64,000 nt of DNA. It comes from Piscirickettsiaceae bacterium. Its GTDB lineage: Bacteria; Pseudomonadota; Gammaproteobacteria; Nitrosococcales; Methylophagaceae. Made by a program: the position numbers and the translations under genes. Numbering within the stretch: position 1 is the first letter of the stretch; every line of letters begins with the position of its first letter. Where the stretch lies: positions 248,001 to 312,000 of the forward strand of contig JABSQN010000004.1 in assembly GCA_013215825.1 (NCBI GenBank), in the 5' to 3' direction. Below are positions 37,848 through 47,491 of the stretch, piece after piece. The notes under the pieces are model-generated. The model was not told the DNA's origin, made no database searches, and was given only the letters and a program-made list of their open reading frames with translations.

Positions 37848-39454
37848 TACACTTTTCCTTGTTGTTCAGAATTAAATGTCACTCTAAAAAAGCCTTTATT
37901 GTCTTGTTTGCTAATATAATTAAGTCGTAAACCATTTGCTTGTGCCATTTCTCGGGCAAGAAACAATCCCAAACCAATCCCCCCTATCCGCTCCGAATAA
38001 AAAGGCTCAAATAACTGTGGCAATGCTGTTTCAGAAACTCCCGGCCCATTATCCAACACATCAATAATTACTTCATCATTTTCCAATCCCATGCGAACCA
38101 TAATTTGAGGTACTGCAAGCGTGGCAATCGATGATTCAGAATAATGCCAGGCATTACCACACAAATTAACCATGATTTGTCTTAATTGTTCCTGATCAAC
38201 ACGCACTTGTGATAGTGGTGCAGCAGTAATTAACTGCATTGCTGATTTGGGGATGTTTTCATTATTACAAAACTCATCAACAAAGCTTTCCAACCAAAGA
38301 GAAAGTAAAAATGTCGATTTATTTAATATCTTTCTACGACTCAATTGTAATACTGTATCAATAATACCGTTAACACGATCACTTTGTCGTTGAATAATAT
38401 CTAAGAGTTTTTTATCTTTGTTTTCAATAGTCTCAGACTCATTTAACAACTCTGCCGCATGATGAATAGCACCTAATGGATTCCTCACCTCATGAGCAAT
38501 ACTGGCGGCCATTCGACCAAGCGATGCTAATTTCATCTGTTGAGCTTGTTGTGTTAATTTTGACGTGTCATTTAAGAAGATAAGTGTATCGCCATCTTCC
38601 AATTTGATCATTTGTGGCAATACTTCAGCGAAACCAGGTTGCGGCTGAAACTCATGCGTTGCATCGACCCGACCTTGTCGCCAATGACCTAACTGTCCAA
38701 ACAGCTCCGGTACTTGGGCATATAAAGCCTCACCATTAATACTATCACTCACTCCCAACAGTATTTGAGCAGACTGATTGGTTGAATAAACAATATTATT
38801 TTCATCAACAATCATAACCCCAAGTTGTAATCGTTCAACAATATGTCGGTTTAGCATTGTTAGTTTATTTGCATCATCGGCATGTTGTTCTGCCAGTTTC
38901 TGTGTTGTTCTAAGTCGGCTACCTAATACTTGCGCCATCAAAGCAGTGGCAAAGAATGTTGCACCTAATAGCCCTGCATGACTATATCGAATAATGCCAT
39001 CACCACTTATCTGGCTATAAACGGCTTCCAGCAATACCGCTAAGGTTGCAATTGCGGCAATAAACCCTGCTAATCGCCCAGGAATTAATGCTCCACCCGC
39101 AACCACAACAACGACCAGCAATGATCCAACCCCCGTTATTAATCCACCACTTGTGTGGATCATAACAATAATTATTGCGATATCAATAATCAATTGAATT
39201 GTTGCTTGCGGGGCAAACTGCCCCCAGCGTTTACTGGTTAACACCAATAAAACACTAGCAATTAAAACATAAAGTACACTTGTATTGAGATAAAGTTCAG
39301 CACCGGTACTGCCTAGGAATTTTGGTGGCAAGTTAAAATAAAAAGCACTAAATAGTGCCACTGATAAAAATAATCGATAAAATGCTAATACCGTTAATTC
39401 ATACCAAGATTCAGGCGTAACACTATCCTTTATGCCAAAATTAAACAGCTGCAT
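37847..39454 (-). CDS. pilS: Sensor histidine kinase PilS
   Basis: The protein has 535 residues. About six membrane helices occupy residues 20-185. A PAS-like segment (GVMIVDENNIVYSTN) follows, then HisKA with AHEVRNPLGAIHHAAELL and an HATPase domain (DNGPGVSE, GGIGLGLFLA). It phosphorylates PilR, encoded immediately downstream. Length and topology are typical of PilS. Confidence 0.93.
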   Translation of the reverse strand: MQLFNFGIKDSVTPESWYELTVLAFYRLFLSVALFSAFYFNLPPKFLGSTGAELYLNTSVLYVLIASVLLVLTSKRWGQFAPQATIQLIIDIAIIIVMIHTSGGLITGVGSLLVVVVVAGGALIPGRLAGFIAAIATLAVLLEAVYSQISGDGIIRYSHAGLLGATFFATALMAQVLGSRLRTTQKLAEQHADDANKLTMLNRHIVERLQLGVMIVDENNIVYSTNQSAQILLGVSDSINGEALYAQVPELFGQLGHWRQGRVDATHEFQPQPGFAEVLPQMIKLEDGDTLIFLNDTSKLTQQAQQMKLASLGRMAASIAHEVRNPLGAIHHAAELLNESETIENKDKKLLDIIQRQSDRVNGIIDTVLQLSRRKILNKSTFLLSLWLESFVDEFCNNENIPKSAMQLITAAPLSQVRVDQEQLRQIMVNLCGNAWHYSESSIATLAVPQIMVRMGLENDEVIIDVLDNGPGVSETALPQLFEPFYSERIGGIGLGLFLAREMAQANGLRLNYISKQDNKGFFRVTFNSEQQGKV

Positions 39455-39462
39455 TGATTTAA

Positions 39463-39666
39463 CTATTTAGCATCAAGGTGTTCTTGTGAGCAATAATAAT
39501 CATCTCCTGACTTCAATGCTTCTTTCTCTAGAATATGCAATTTACAATGCTTGCATTGCACCATTTGCTCACTAATCAATGGCATTTGTTTTTTGTTTTT
39601 TCGTAACAAATTTCCAATGATAAAATACAGCAACAATCCAATTGCAATTAAAACTAAAATTCGCAT
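39463..39666 (-). CDS. PP0621-family small membrane protein
   Basis: The protein has 67 residues. One N-terminal helix (RILVLIAIGLLLYFIIGNLL) is followed by a CxxC (QCKHCKLH) and CSQEH, a probable small metal site. Genes of this family commonly stand in front of pilS. The role is unknown. It ends 8 bases before pilS starts. Confidence 0.85.
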   Translation of the reverse strand: MRILVLIAIGLLLYFIIGNLLRKNKKQMPLISEQMVQCKHCKLHILEKEALKSGDDYYCSQEHLDAK

Positions 39667-39689
39667 TATTAAAACCTCAAACCATAAAA

Positions 39690-39719
39690 AAAGGGCATCC
39701 TAGAGAGGATACCCTTTTA
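39690..39719. terminator. Bidirectional-looking terminator
   Basis: AAGGGcATCCT and AGGATaCCCTT form the stem, with A-runs and T-runs on both sides, so it can work on either strand. It lies between the PP0621-family gene and a small minus-strand frame at 39739. It is nearly the same hairpin as the typA terminator at 61090-61121. Confidence 0.75.
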
Positions 39720-39738
39720 TCGTTCTTATGTCGCTATT

Positions 39739-39975
39739 TTACACTCGATCTAAATCCTTTTTGTCAGCTCTATCTGTAAGAATTTTTACAGCATTAATGT
39801 GTGCAGAAATCACCTTTAATAAATTAAAATCTATACCTATATCAATACTTATTAAGAAGTCATCTCGATTGATTATTTCATTATTCCCCAATACACTTTT
39901 CATCTTTGCTGTAATTGCATACAACAATTCAAGGCTAGAGTAATAGCCCTTATAGTTCGTATATACCCCGCCCAC
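39739..39975 (-). CDS. Hypothetical small protein (78 aa), uncertain
   Basis: A GTG-started frame gives a mostly helical acidic protein (NNEIINRDDFLISIDIGIDF...). Support is only positional: a strong terminator starts about 20 bases after its stop. No family or ribosome site is recognised. It may be a fragment. Confidence 0.35.
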   Translation of the reverse strand: MGGVYTNYKGYYSSLELLYAITAKMKSVLGNNEIINRDDFLISIDIGIDFNLLKVISAHINAVKILTDRADKKDLDRV

Positions 39976-40245
39976 TTGAAACCACTTTCATTAGACACTT
40001 ACGGCCATATCATTGCTACGCTTATCCCTTCTTACTTAAAGACAATAAACCATCCTTACAAATTATCCATAAAAATTTAACATGATGACGGCTCCTTAAC
40101 TAAATCTCGAATCATCTAAAATACTAACTAAAGTTAATAGTTAAATACTTAATAAGTTTATATGATGCCCCCTATGTAATCTGAATTATTAAGTTTGCCT
40201 TAGAGATTATTTGGTTGATTTCTAAAATATATAGGGGTTGGAAGT
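39976..40245. other. Upstream region of the pilus locus
   Basis: AT-rich and without a gene. It must hold the promoter of the 18-kb pilus locus. GGGGTTGGAAGT provides a ribosome site for the first pilin. I looked for a GG-N10-GC sigma-54 element and saw none that convinces; several AT-rich -10-like boxes make a sigma-70 call arbitrary. Confidence 0.45.
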
Positions 40246-41019
40246 ATGGGTGTTAAATTAAAGCAACGAGGCTTTACGCTAGTTGAAATGTCAATTGTAT
40301 TGGTGATTATTGGACTGATTCTTGGCGCTGTATCGATAGGAAAAGATTTACAACGTAATGCTGAATATTCAAAGATAAAACAAAAATTCATTGATCAATG
40401 GGTACAAGTTTATAACGCACATTATGAAAGAGCAGGTGTTGTTATTGGTGATGACCAAGCCGCACCACAATTGATGGTTAATGGCGCCGCATATAATACT
40501 GGCACTACAGTTTCTGGCGGCAATATGACTGCAGTAACAGCTCCTACAGGCATTTGCCAAGGTTCATCAGCCCCGGGCCTTTCTACTGCTATAACAAATC
40601 TGACTCTGCATACGTATATGGATCGCTTAGGTATTCGTATGCCACCGGGTCGTGCTGAAGGGCAAGAAGATCGTTATGTATATCTTGATACCAATGGTAA
40701 TCCTCAAGAGGTCCAAGTGTGTTTCCAATGGAATTTGCCCGCAACAGCATCAGGTTCGGGAAACGTGATGGTTATTACAGGGTTAACACCTGATTTGGCG
40801 AGAGTGTTAGACCAAATGATTGATGGCAAACCTGATGCACGTGAAGGTGTTTTTAGACAGCAAGGAGTTGGCAATGGAACAGCTGGTAGTGCTGGCATTG
40901 AGTGGTTGGGCAATAATAGTTACGCACAAGATGCAACTCCAGTACAAGCAACAACCGGAACAAATCAAGATGAAGAGCAAGTTATAACGGTTGTTGCACA
41001 CTACAAAATGAATCAATAA
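40246..41019 (+). CDS. Prepilin-like protein 1 (MSHA/T2SS type)
   Basis: The protein has 257 residues. A type III signal (KQRG/FTLVEMSIVLVIIG) has Gly-1 and Glu5 for prepilin peptidase cleavage and methylation. After the helix comes AVSIGKDLQRNAE, a block shared with the genes at 41043 and 57672. The C-terminal half carries MPPGRAEGQEDRYVYLDTNG and a conserved Cys (VCFQWN). It is a candidate major subunit because it is first in the locus. It is long for a pilin (usual 150-190). Confidence 0.85.
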   Translation: MGVKLKQRGFTLVEMSIVLVIIGLILGAVSIGKDLQRNAEYSKIKQKFIDQWVQVYNAHYERAGVVIGDDQAAPQLMVNGAAYNTGTTVSGGNMTAVTAPTGICQGSSAPGLSTAITNLTLHTYMDRLGIRMPPGRAEGQEDRYVYLDTNGNPQEVQVCFQWNLPATASGSGNVMVITGLTPDLARVLDQMIDGKPDAREGVFRQQGVGNGTAGSAGIEWLGNNSYAQDATPVQATTGTNQDEEQVITVVAHYKMNQ

Positions 41020-41042
41020 TTATCACTATTTGGACAGTTGAA

Positions 41043-41888
41043 ATGAAAAATAAAAAAATACAACAAGGATTTACCTTAATTGAGATGGCCATTGTCTTGG
41101 TTATTATCGGTATTATTTTAGGTGCAGTATCAGTAGGCAAAGACTTGCAACGTAATGCTGAAAACCAAAAGATTTATCAAAAATTTGTAACTTCGTGGAA
41201 GCAGGTTTATGACCAATATTATAATAAAACAGGTGCAGTATTAGGAGATAGTCAAGTTGCTCCAACCTATATGGTTAATGGCTTTGAATCCTCTATTGGT
41301 AGTAGCGGTGGCGATGGCGGTGGTAATGCGGGCAATATTGATGGTGCTCAATCTGGCACACCAGATAATTATTCAAACAAAGGACTTAAAATTTGTCATG
41401 GTCAAGGTTATTCATCTTCAGAAGTGGGCGCAGGTGATACCGGCCTAGCAAGACAAGATTTACATGATTTAATCGATAAAATTGGTTTACGTATGCCACC
41501 TGGCCGTGCAGAAGGACAAGAAGATCGTTATCTTTATATGGATAGCAACGGTAATCCAGCAGAATTACAAATTTGTTTCCAATGGAATCCAGAAGGCACT
41601 AATAGTGGTTCAGGTAATGTAATGGTATTACGTGGTTTAACTCCTGATCTTGCTCGCACACTGGATCAAATGATTGATGGCAAACCCGATTCAATTGAAG
41701 GTCGTTTTAGACAACAAAATGTTGATATCAATACTGGTAGTGTGACAAGTCAACAACCTGGTGTTGAATGGGCAGCAAATAATACATATAAATTTAGTGA
41801 AGGTGCCCCAGCATCGGATACTACAGGTGATAATCAAGATGAAAATCGTGTTATTTTAATGACCGCTCACTGGGCTATGGATCAATAG
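41043..41888 (+). CDS. Prepilin-like protein 2, paralogue of protein 1
   Basis: The protein has 281 residues. It starts KIQQG/FTLIEMAIVLVIIG, then AVSVGKDLQRNAE as in protein 1. It also shares MPPGRAEGQEDRYLYMD and ICFQWN, with a Gly-rich insert near residues 83-100. The two genes are 23 bases apart and look like a tandem duplication. Either could be the bulk fibre subunit and the other a minor one. Confidence 0.85.
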   Translation: MKNKKIQQGFTLIEMAIVLVIIGIILGAVSVGKDLQRNAENQKIYQKFVTSWKQVYDQYYNKTGAVLGDSQVAPTYMVNGFESSIGSSGGDGGGNAGNIDGAQSGTPDNYSNKGLKICHGQGYSSSEVGAGDTGLARQDLHDLIDKIGLRMPPGRAEGQEDRYLYMDSNGNPAELQICFQWNPEGTNSGSGNVMVLRGLTPDLARTLDQMIDGKPDSIEGRFRQQNVDINTGSVTSQQPGVEWAANNTYKFSEGAPASDTTGDNQDENRVILMTAHWAMDQ

Positions 41889-41890
41889 AC

Positions 41891-42388
41891 ATGGCAGTTA
41901 GACAACCAATTACAGGTTCATTTATACGAATGCTTATTATGGCGATCACTGTTATTGCAGCATTAATATTCTGGCAAGCAAGCCAATATGCTGTTGCAAA
42001 AAACAATGAATACAAACAAGCTTTAAAAACTCAACAAGCTGCTAAGAAGTTAAATACTAACTATCAGCGGATTATTGAGCAATACCAAGATTTTGAAGCA
42101 TTAAATAAGCAACGCTTTAATGTCAGCAATGATATTGCTCAAGCAGGTTATCAACCATCAAAATGGATTATGCGAGATTTAAAAGTTCAAGGTGCTGCGA
42201 TTCCCAGAGAGGAAATACCAGCGTATTTGGTGGGTGCAAGTAATCAAGCTGGTTACCTGTTTATACCACACCGTTTTGAATTACGAGTGCCTTATGCCGA
42301 AGACGATATTTTCAGTTGGGTGACTGGTGATTCTAAAACATTGAACTTAAGTTTAAAGGGACAATATTATATTAGGAGAGAACAATGA
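41891..42388 (+). CDS. PilO/MshJ-like inner-membrane platform protein
   Basis: The protein has 165 residues. One N-terminal membrane helix (LIMAITVIAALIFWQA) is followed by a coiled coil and a small periplasmic alpha/beta part. That architecture, and its place before a PilM/N-like gene, suggest a PilO/GspM role in the assembly platform. Sequence similarity is too weak for a firm name. Its stop overlaps the next start by 4 bases. Confidence 0.6.
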   Translation: MAVRQPITGSFIRMLIMAITVIAALIFWQASQYAVAKNNEYKQALKTQQAAKKLNTNYQRIIEQYQDFEALNKQRFNVSNDIAQAGYQPSKWIMRDLKVQGAAIPREEIPAYLVGASNQAGYLFIPHRFELRVPYAEDDIFSWVTGDSKTLNLSLKGQYYIRREQ

Positions 42389-43725
42389 GCTTTCCTTTAG
42401 ATACTAGTGTCATATTAGATCTTGCTGCTAAGCAATGGTTATTAAAAGCTAATCAATTAATAGAGCTCAATGATCTGACTGAGGTTAAAGGGCCTAAGGT
42501 TATTATTACAGATTTTGGTGATAGTTTAACTCGTGTTGATACCGTGATGTCCTCGAAACAGTATGCTGAAGCAATCATTGAAAAGAGCTTGCGTGATCGA
42601 GGTGATACTGATGGTGCGAGTAAAGTACTCATTCTAGACTCTGAAACTAATGCCAATACAACACGATCATTATTTACTGCAGTTAGTGCTGACCAGTTTG
42701 CAAAATATTGGACTCTAGCAGCTCAACATTCTGATCATTGCCTACTTGTACCGATTACTTCAGTACTATTGAGATTAGCAAAATCACAGGGCAAAGGATG
42801 TCATGCTGTGGTATTACATTATGCCCAGCACATTGATATGTTAATAACATTTAATGGTAGTGCTCGTGCAAGCTTAAGAGTGTCATCGTCAAGTATGGAT
42901 GAAGATGATTGGCAACGTGCTATCAATTATATTGCAGCTGAAATGAAGCAAGTTGCAGTTGATGTTGGTCACGAGCTTAATAGCGTAAATTGGTTAGATT
43001 GGAACCCTGACTCCAGTGAGACAGCTACTTTAAATCTCAGTGACAAACTAACTGATGCATTGGGTTTACCCGTGACAGTATTAGAAAGCAAAGAATTAAA
43101 GTTGTCGACGGGTAGTCAAATTAAAACGGCATTACCTGCAGTGATTAACAGTGCAAAAGCTACAGATGCTATTAATGGTTTAACAGATAAATCTTTGTTC
43201 TATACAGAAAGAGCTTTACCTTGGCTTGCTGGTTTGTTATTGGCTTTTAGTGGAGCATTAGCTGCATCAGGTGTTTATTGGCAAAATTTAGCTCAAACAC
43301 AGCAACAACAAACTACACATTTTCTTGCTAATGTTGATGAATCACAATTATTGATAATGCAAGAAAGAACCATTGCATATAAGAATGAATATACAAGCAA
43401 ACAGCAAGGAGATTATGCCTTTGTTGCAAAAATGCAGCAGGCATTGGCCTTACCTTCAATTGCGGCCATGATGAATGATATTCGTGAATCTCTGCCTAAA
43501 GGAGTCAAAGTTTCTTTATTAGCTATTGACCATGGTAGTCAGAAAAATGCAGCTCCAACGGGATTTATTATTGAAGGGCGTATATTCAAGTCACTAGCTG
43601 AAACAAATGCTGATTTAGAATACATGACTCAAAGATTAATAGAGCATGGTTATCATGTGCAAGATAATGGCTTGGTAAATAAAGAAAATAATCATGTTTT
43701 TCAACTTATATTGACGATGGAATAA
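42385..43725 (+). CDS. PilM-PilN/GspL/MshI-like platform protein
   Basis: The protein has 446 residues. About 270 cytoplasmic residues with an actin-like (PilM/GspL) character precede one membrane helix (LPWLAGLLLAFSGALAASGVYW, near 279-300), and a periplasmic PilN-like domain follows. Such a fusion would link the ATPase ring to the periplasmic parts. It is coupled to the PilO-like gene in front and to a PilP/MshK-like gene behind. Confidence 0.65.
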   Translation: MSFPLDTSVILDLAAKQWLLKANQLIELNDLTEVKGPKVIITDFGDSLTRVDTVMSSKQYAEAIIEKSLRDRGDTDGASKVLILDSETNANTTRSLFTAVSADQFAKYWTLAAQHSDHCLLVPITSVLLRLAKSQGKGCHAVVLHYAQHIDMLITFNGSARASLRVSSSSMDEDDWQRAINYIAAEMKQVAVDVGHELNSVNWLDWNPDSSETATLNLSDKLTDALGLPVTVLESKELKLSTGSQIKTALPAVINSAKATDAINGLTDKSLFYTERALPWLAGLLLAFSGALAASGVYWQNLAQTQQQQTTHFLANVDESQLLIMQERTIAYKNEYTSKQQGDYAFVAKMQQALALPSIAAMMNDIRESLPKGVKVSLLAIDHGSQKNAAPTGFIIEGRIFKSLAETNADLEYMTQRLIEHGYHVQDNGLVNKENNHVFQLILTME

Positions 43726-43732
43726 AGACAAT

Positions 43733-44254
43733 ATGAAATATATTGGAATCATTTTACTTATAGTGGTTGGGCTTTCCGTGAATGCAAGCTGGGCAAATTT
43801 TAAACAATTTGTCCGTCCTGTTGCTGATAATGTAACAGTTACAAATAAAGTAAATAAATTATTAGCTGAGACAAAATATTCGCAACAGGATGAACGTGTA
43901 ATTGCTATGACTATAGATCATGTCAAAAAGCTACAAACACATGAGCAACAACATCGACGAATGTATGAAAATTTAGTCGGAATTCCTTATAAAGAGGCTA
44001 TTGTTGCAGTCAAACCAGCGGCGGTATCGGCTAAAGCTTCTTCAAGATCTAAAGCTAATCTGGTTAATAAATATGTAGTTAGTATGGTGTTTATTACTTC
44101 AACAGATCGTTATGCAGTTGTCGGTGGTCGATTTATTCATGAAGGCGATATCTTAAAAGGTAAAGATACAGTTAAGTTAATTGAAGCCGGTCAGATCACC
44201 GTTTTACAAAATGGTAAGTTAAATACAGTGGCGGTTTCTGGAGCAAAACTATAA
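43733..44254 (+). CDS. MshK/PilP/GspC-like periplasmic protein
   Basis: The protein has 173 residues. A signal peptide or anchor (IIGIILL-type core, cut near NASWA) leads to a helical region and a C-terminal beta domain (VSMVFITSTDRYAVVGGRFIHEGDIL...) of the kind found in MshK, PilP and GspC. Those proteins dock the inner platform to the secretin. It fits its place two genes before the secretin. Confidence 0.65.
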   Translation: MKYIGIILLIVVGLSVNASWANFKQFVRPVADNVTVTNKVNKLLAETKYSQQDERVIAMTIDHVKKLQTHEQQHRRMYENLVGIPYKEAIVAVKPAAVSAKASSRSKANLVNKYVVSMVFITSTDRYAVVGGRFIHEGDILKGKDTVKLIEAGQITVLQNGKLNTVAVSGAKL

Positions 44255-44298
44255 ACCAGGAACTCCTTGTTTATAGTTGCTACTAAGAGAGATTAGAT

Positions 44299-44973
44299 AT
44301 GAAAATACTATTTAAATTAATTATTTGGTTACTGGTTGTAATTGGCCTAGGCGTTGTTGCATTTGTTGGCTTAATCATGACAGGCGAGTCAGGCCCATCT
44401 ACTCAGCAACTGATTGATTCTTCACGTGAATTATTACAGTTTGAGCAAGTTAAACCTCATAAACAGATGCCAGTAGTTGATTTTTCACCAAGGATGAATA
44501 TTGAACAACAACTACGTCCACATCAGTTACAAACTGAAAACATTCCAAGTAAAAACACCGTTCAATCCGAGAATCAGCGGCTTGAAACAATCAAAATAGA
44601 ACAACAAGAAGCGTTTAAAGTTCAACAAGGTATTGCCGAGCAAAGAGCCAGATTAACAAAGATCAATGCAATTCATACTGAGTTACAGGCCATTATGAAA
44701 CAGGGTATAGCAAATATGGATATGGATACTTTGGATAAAACCTTGCTGGACTTGTCATTAATGGGTACTGCTGATGGAATTGTGGGTGGTGTAAATATTA
44801 ATGATCTTCGTCAAAATATTAGTATTGCAGGACAGATATCTGCTTTGACAAGAGAAATAGAAGAATACTCGAATAATACGGCCAACGCAGATCCAAATAA
44901 AATGATTAATTACGTTGAGCAACTTCAGAAGTTGCAAGGACAATTGATAGTACCTACAGTGAATAACAAATAG
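44299..44973 (+). CDS. Membrane-anchored coiled-coil protein of the pilus locus (unknown family)
   Basis: The protein has 224 residues. An N-terminal membrane helix (IIWLLVVIGLGVVAFVGLIM) is followed by a Gln/Glu-rich coiled coil (near 85-145) and a further helical part. I do not recognise it. It could be a periplasmic spacer of the assembly complex. It has its own leader gap of 44 bases and ends 7 bases before a pilin gene. Confidence 0.7.
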   Translation: MKILFKLIIWLLVVIGLGVVAFVGLIMTGESGPSTQQLIDSSRELLQFEQVKPHKQMPVVDFSPRMNIEQQLRPHQLQTENIPSKNTVQSENQRLETIKIEQQEAFKVQQGIAEQRARLTKINAIHTELQAIMKQGIANMDMDTLDKTLLDLSLMGTADGIVGGVNINDLRQNISIAGQISALTREIEEYSNNTANADPNKMINYVEQLQKLQGQLIVPTVNNK

Positions 44974-44980
44974 TTTTTGA

Positions 44981-45724
44981 ATGAAAAATCGTGGCTTTAC
45001 ATTAATTGAGATGGCTATTGTCTCAGTTGTAATTGGATTGATTTCAGCCTCTGCAATGGCGCTGTTCAAGTCATCTCAACAATTGCAAAAGAAGATGACG
45101 ACAGATGCGGTATTAATTCGATTGTCGAATGAATTGGTAAATTTTGCGATCAACAACCATCGTCTGCCATGTCCAGATACTAGCAGTGATGGTTATGAAA
45201 ATTGTGCAACAGGAGTGACCACTGGCGGCGTGCCATTTAATACTCTTTTATTTGAATTAGGAACATCTATTGCTAATTCAGATAGCGAAGAACTAAATAT
45301 GATTTATGGCGTGTATAAACATACAACATCGAGTGCTGATTTAACGGTGTTAGCTGAACGTACAGGAGATACGCTGGGGATGGAAGATTATCAAAATCAA
45401 AATGATTTTGTGCAAGCATTGCGAAATGCAGTTGCTTATACAACATCAGCTGCTTACCCCTATCTCACAGGTAATGATGCTCAGTCTGGTGCAGAAGACT
45501 GTACGAGTAATGTAGTTGTTAATCCTGCATTTGTTATTGCATCTGCAGGTGGAGAAGATCGCTCAGGAAATGGCAATAATTTTGATGGTGTAAATGAAAA
45601 CTTGTCACAAGATGGTACTGGTGGAAATTGTTTTGCGGCCATAGGTCGAAGAGAAGATGCAAATTATGATGATGGCATGATAGCAGTTGATTTTAATAGT
45701 CTACTATCTCATGTCATCAATTAA
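44981..45724 (+). CDS. Prepilin-like protein 3 with RLPCPD motif
   Basis: The protein has 247 residues. The signal is MKNRG/FTLIEMAIVSVVIG with Glu5. HRLPCPDTSSDGYENC near residue 60 recurs in the three large prepilins downstream. There is no hydrophobic C-terminal module here, so this looks like the ancestral-size member of that group. It is probably a minor pilin or tip component. Confidence 0.82.
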   Translation: MKNRGFTLIEMAIVSVVIGLISASAMALFKSSQQLQKKMTTDAVLIRLSNELVNFAINNHRLPCPDTSSDGYENCATGVTTGGVPFNTLLFELGTSIANSDSEELNMIYGVYKHTTSSADLTVLAERTGDTLGMEDYQNQNDFVQALRNAVAYTTSAAYPYLTGNDAQSGAEDCTSNVVVNPAFVIASAGGEDRSGNGNNFDGVNENLSQDGTGGNCFAAIGRREDANYDDGMIAVDFNSLLSHVIN

Positions 45725-45760
45725 AGGATGTTTAAGTCAGTGATGATAACTAACTAAATA

Positions 45761-47491
45761 ATGGGTTCAAAAATGTCGAAAAAAACTAGCTTTAAATTAA
45801 CTAAAATTTGTTCTGTAATGTTGACCTGCGCATTCATGACAGCTTGTGCTACTAATGTGTCAAAACATAATTTAGAACATGTACAACATGTAGATAATGA
45901 AAGCCATGAACTTATTACAGAACGTGTTGATCTTGAGTCGGAAAAGCTATTTGAACAAAGAGATAAATTAGAACAGAAAATTACTCAAATTCAATCACCT
46001 ATTCTTGAGCCAATAGCAATTGAACCTGAATATGATCCTCTTGATGCTATAAATGTCACTATTGATACCGATAATGGTGATGTGCAAGACATTCTACGAG
46101 CGATTGCTGAACAAGCTGGAATGAGTCTATTACTTGACCCTGAATTAGCAGAATTAAACCGACAAGTTACTATGCATCTTGTTGATGTACCTGCTAGTTT
46201 GGTTTTTGATAATGTTCTTGAACTGTTAGATTTAAATGGTGAAGTAAAAAACAACCTTCTTATAGTTCGCCCATTCCAAGAAAGATATTATAGCCTCGAC
46301 TTTTTACAATCAAGCGGCACCTTAGATTACAGTATGGGTGGCGATGTATTCGGTGCAAACAAAAGTACTGCCAGCTCAGGTAGTGGAGGTGGTGGTAGTA
46401 ACTCAAATGCAATGGTAGGTAATTTATCATTATCTGGAACAGGCACAGAAAATAATAATCCTTATGAACAACTAGATGAAATGTTGGAGCGAATTATAGG
46501 AAAAATTGAAACATCTCAATCCAGTGATGTAGCTATTCCAGGTCTAGCAACAGCGAATAACGAAGAAAGTAAGGCAACGAAACCTGTTTATTCCCTAAAT
46601 GAAATAACAGGCACTTTGTATGTGAAGGCAAGGCCATCACAAGTTAAAGTTGTTACCCAGTTAGTTGAAACCTATAAAGAAGTTTTATCACGCCAAGTAC
46701 TGATTGAAGCTCAAATTTTAGATGTTAGATTGTCAGAAAGCTTTCAATATGGTGTTGATTGGACATTATTACGCAAAGAGTTAGTATCCACCTATGCTGG
46801 TGCAGCAGGCACATTAGGTACTATTTCAGGTGTTATTCCTGGAATAGGAGATGTAGGTAGGACCATTACTTTACCGGCAGCTTCGATTGGTTACGATGCC
46901 ACTCGTTCATTCGGTGCGGTTTATTCAAATGGTACATTTAGTACAGCTGTTAATTTATTACAAGGCTTTGGTACGGTACGTGTACTATCAAACCCAAGTA
47001 TCCGAGTTAAAAATGCTAGACCTGCGTTTATGAGTGTGGGTAAAAACACACAGTTTATTTCTGAATCGACAGTGACTGTTGAAAATGTTGGTGGTTCATT
47101 AACAACTACAGCGGATGTAACGACTAGTTCAGCATTTAACGGTATTATTTTAGGCGTAGAGACATTTATCGCTGATGATGGCACTATTAATTTAACAATT
47201 CATCCTATGCAATCAGAAGTTGATCCTAATAGTCTTGGATTAGTTGATGCCGGCGGTGGTACGAAAGTAACATTACCTATTATTGACTTTAAAGGTATGG
47301 TGACATCACTCAGTTTAAATGATGGCGACACCGTCATTATTGGTGGATTAATTGATGAGGTTGGCTCCGATACCGGTGATGGTTTGCCTGGCTTAGCAGA
47401 TATTCCTTATATCGGCAGTCTTTTTGGCGGCAAAAACTCAAGTAAACAATCTCGCGAATTAGTAATTATTTTACGTGTTACTCGCCTATGA
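45761..47491 (+). CDS. mshL: MSHA-type secretin
   Basis: The protein has 576 residues. A lipoprotein-like signal ends near MTACATN. An STN/N-domain follows (VQDILRAIAEQAGMSLLLDPEL), then a Gly/Ser linker (near 208-216) and the secretin C-domain (GFGTVRVLSNPSIRVKNARPA...VIIGGLIDE...PYIGSLFG). It forms the outer-membrane gate. A second ATG five codons in (MSKKTSF) is an equally good start. The stop overlaps the next start (ATGA). Confidence 0.9.
   Translation: MGSKMSKKTSFKLTKICSVMLTCAFMTACATNVSKHNLEHVQHVDNESHELITERVDLESEKLFEQRDKLEQKITQIQSPILEPIAIEPEYDPLDAINVTIDTDNGDVQDILRAIAEQAGMSLLLDPELAELNRQVTMHLVDVPASLVFDNVLELLDLNGEVKNNLLIVRPFQERYYSLDFLQSSGTLDYSMGGDVFGANKSTASSGSGGGGSNSNAMVGNLSLSGTGTENNNPYEQLDEMLERIIGKIETSQSSDVAIPGLATANNEESKATKPVYSLNEITGTLYVKARPSQVKVVTQLVETYKEVLSRQVLIEAQILDVRLSESFQYGVDWTLLRKELVSTYAGAAGTLGTISGVIPGIGDVGRTITLPAASIGYDATRSFGAVYSNGTFSTAVNLLQGFGTVRVLSNPSIRVKNARPAFMSVGKNTQFISESTVTVENVGGSLTTTADVTTSSAFNGIILGVETFIADDGTINLTIHPMQSEVDPNSLGLVDAGGGTKVTLPIIDFKGMVTSLSLNDGDTVIIGGLIDEVGSDTGDGLPGLADIPYIGSLFGGKNSSKQSRELVIILRVTRL

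Noticed and set aside
40100-40245. Sigma-54 promoter for PilR control of the first pilin
   Set aside because: No GG-N10-GC element at a plausible distance was found; PilS-PilR proximity alone is not evidence.
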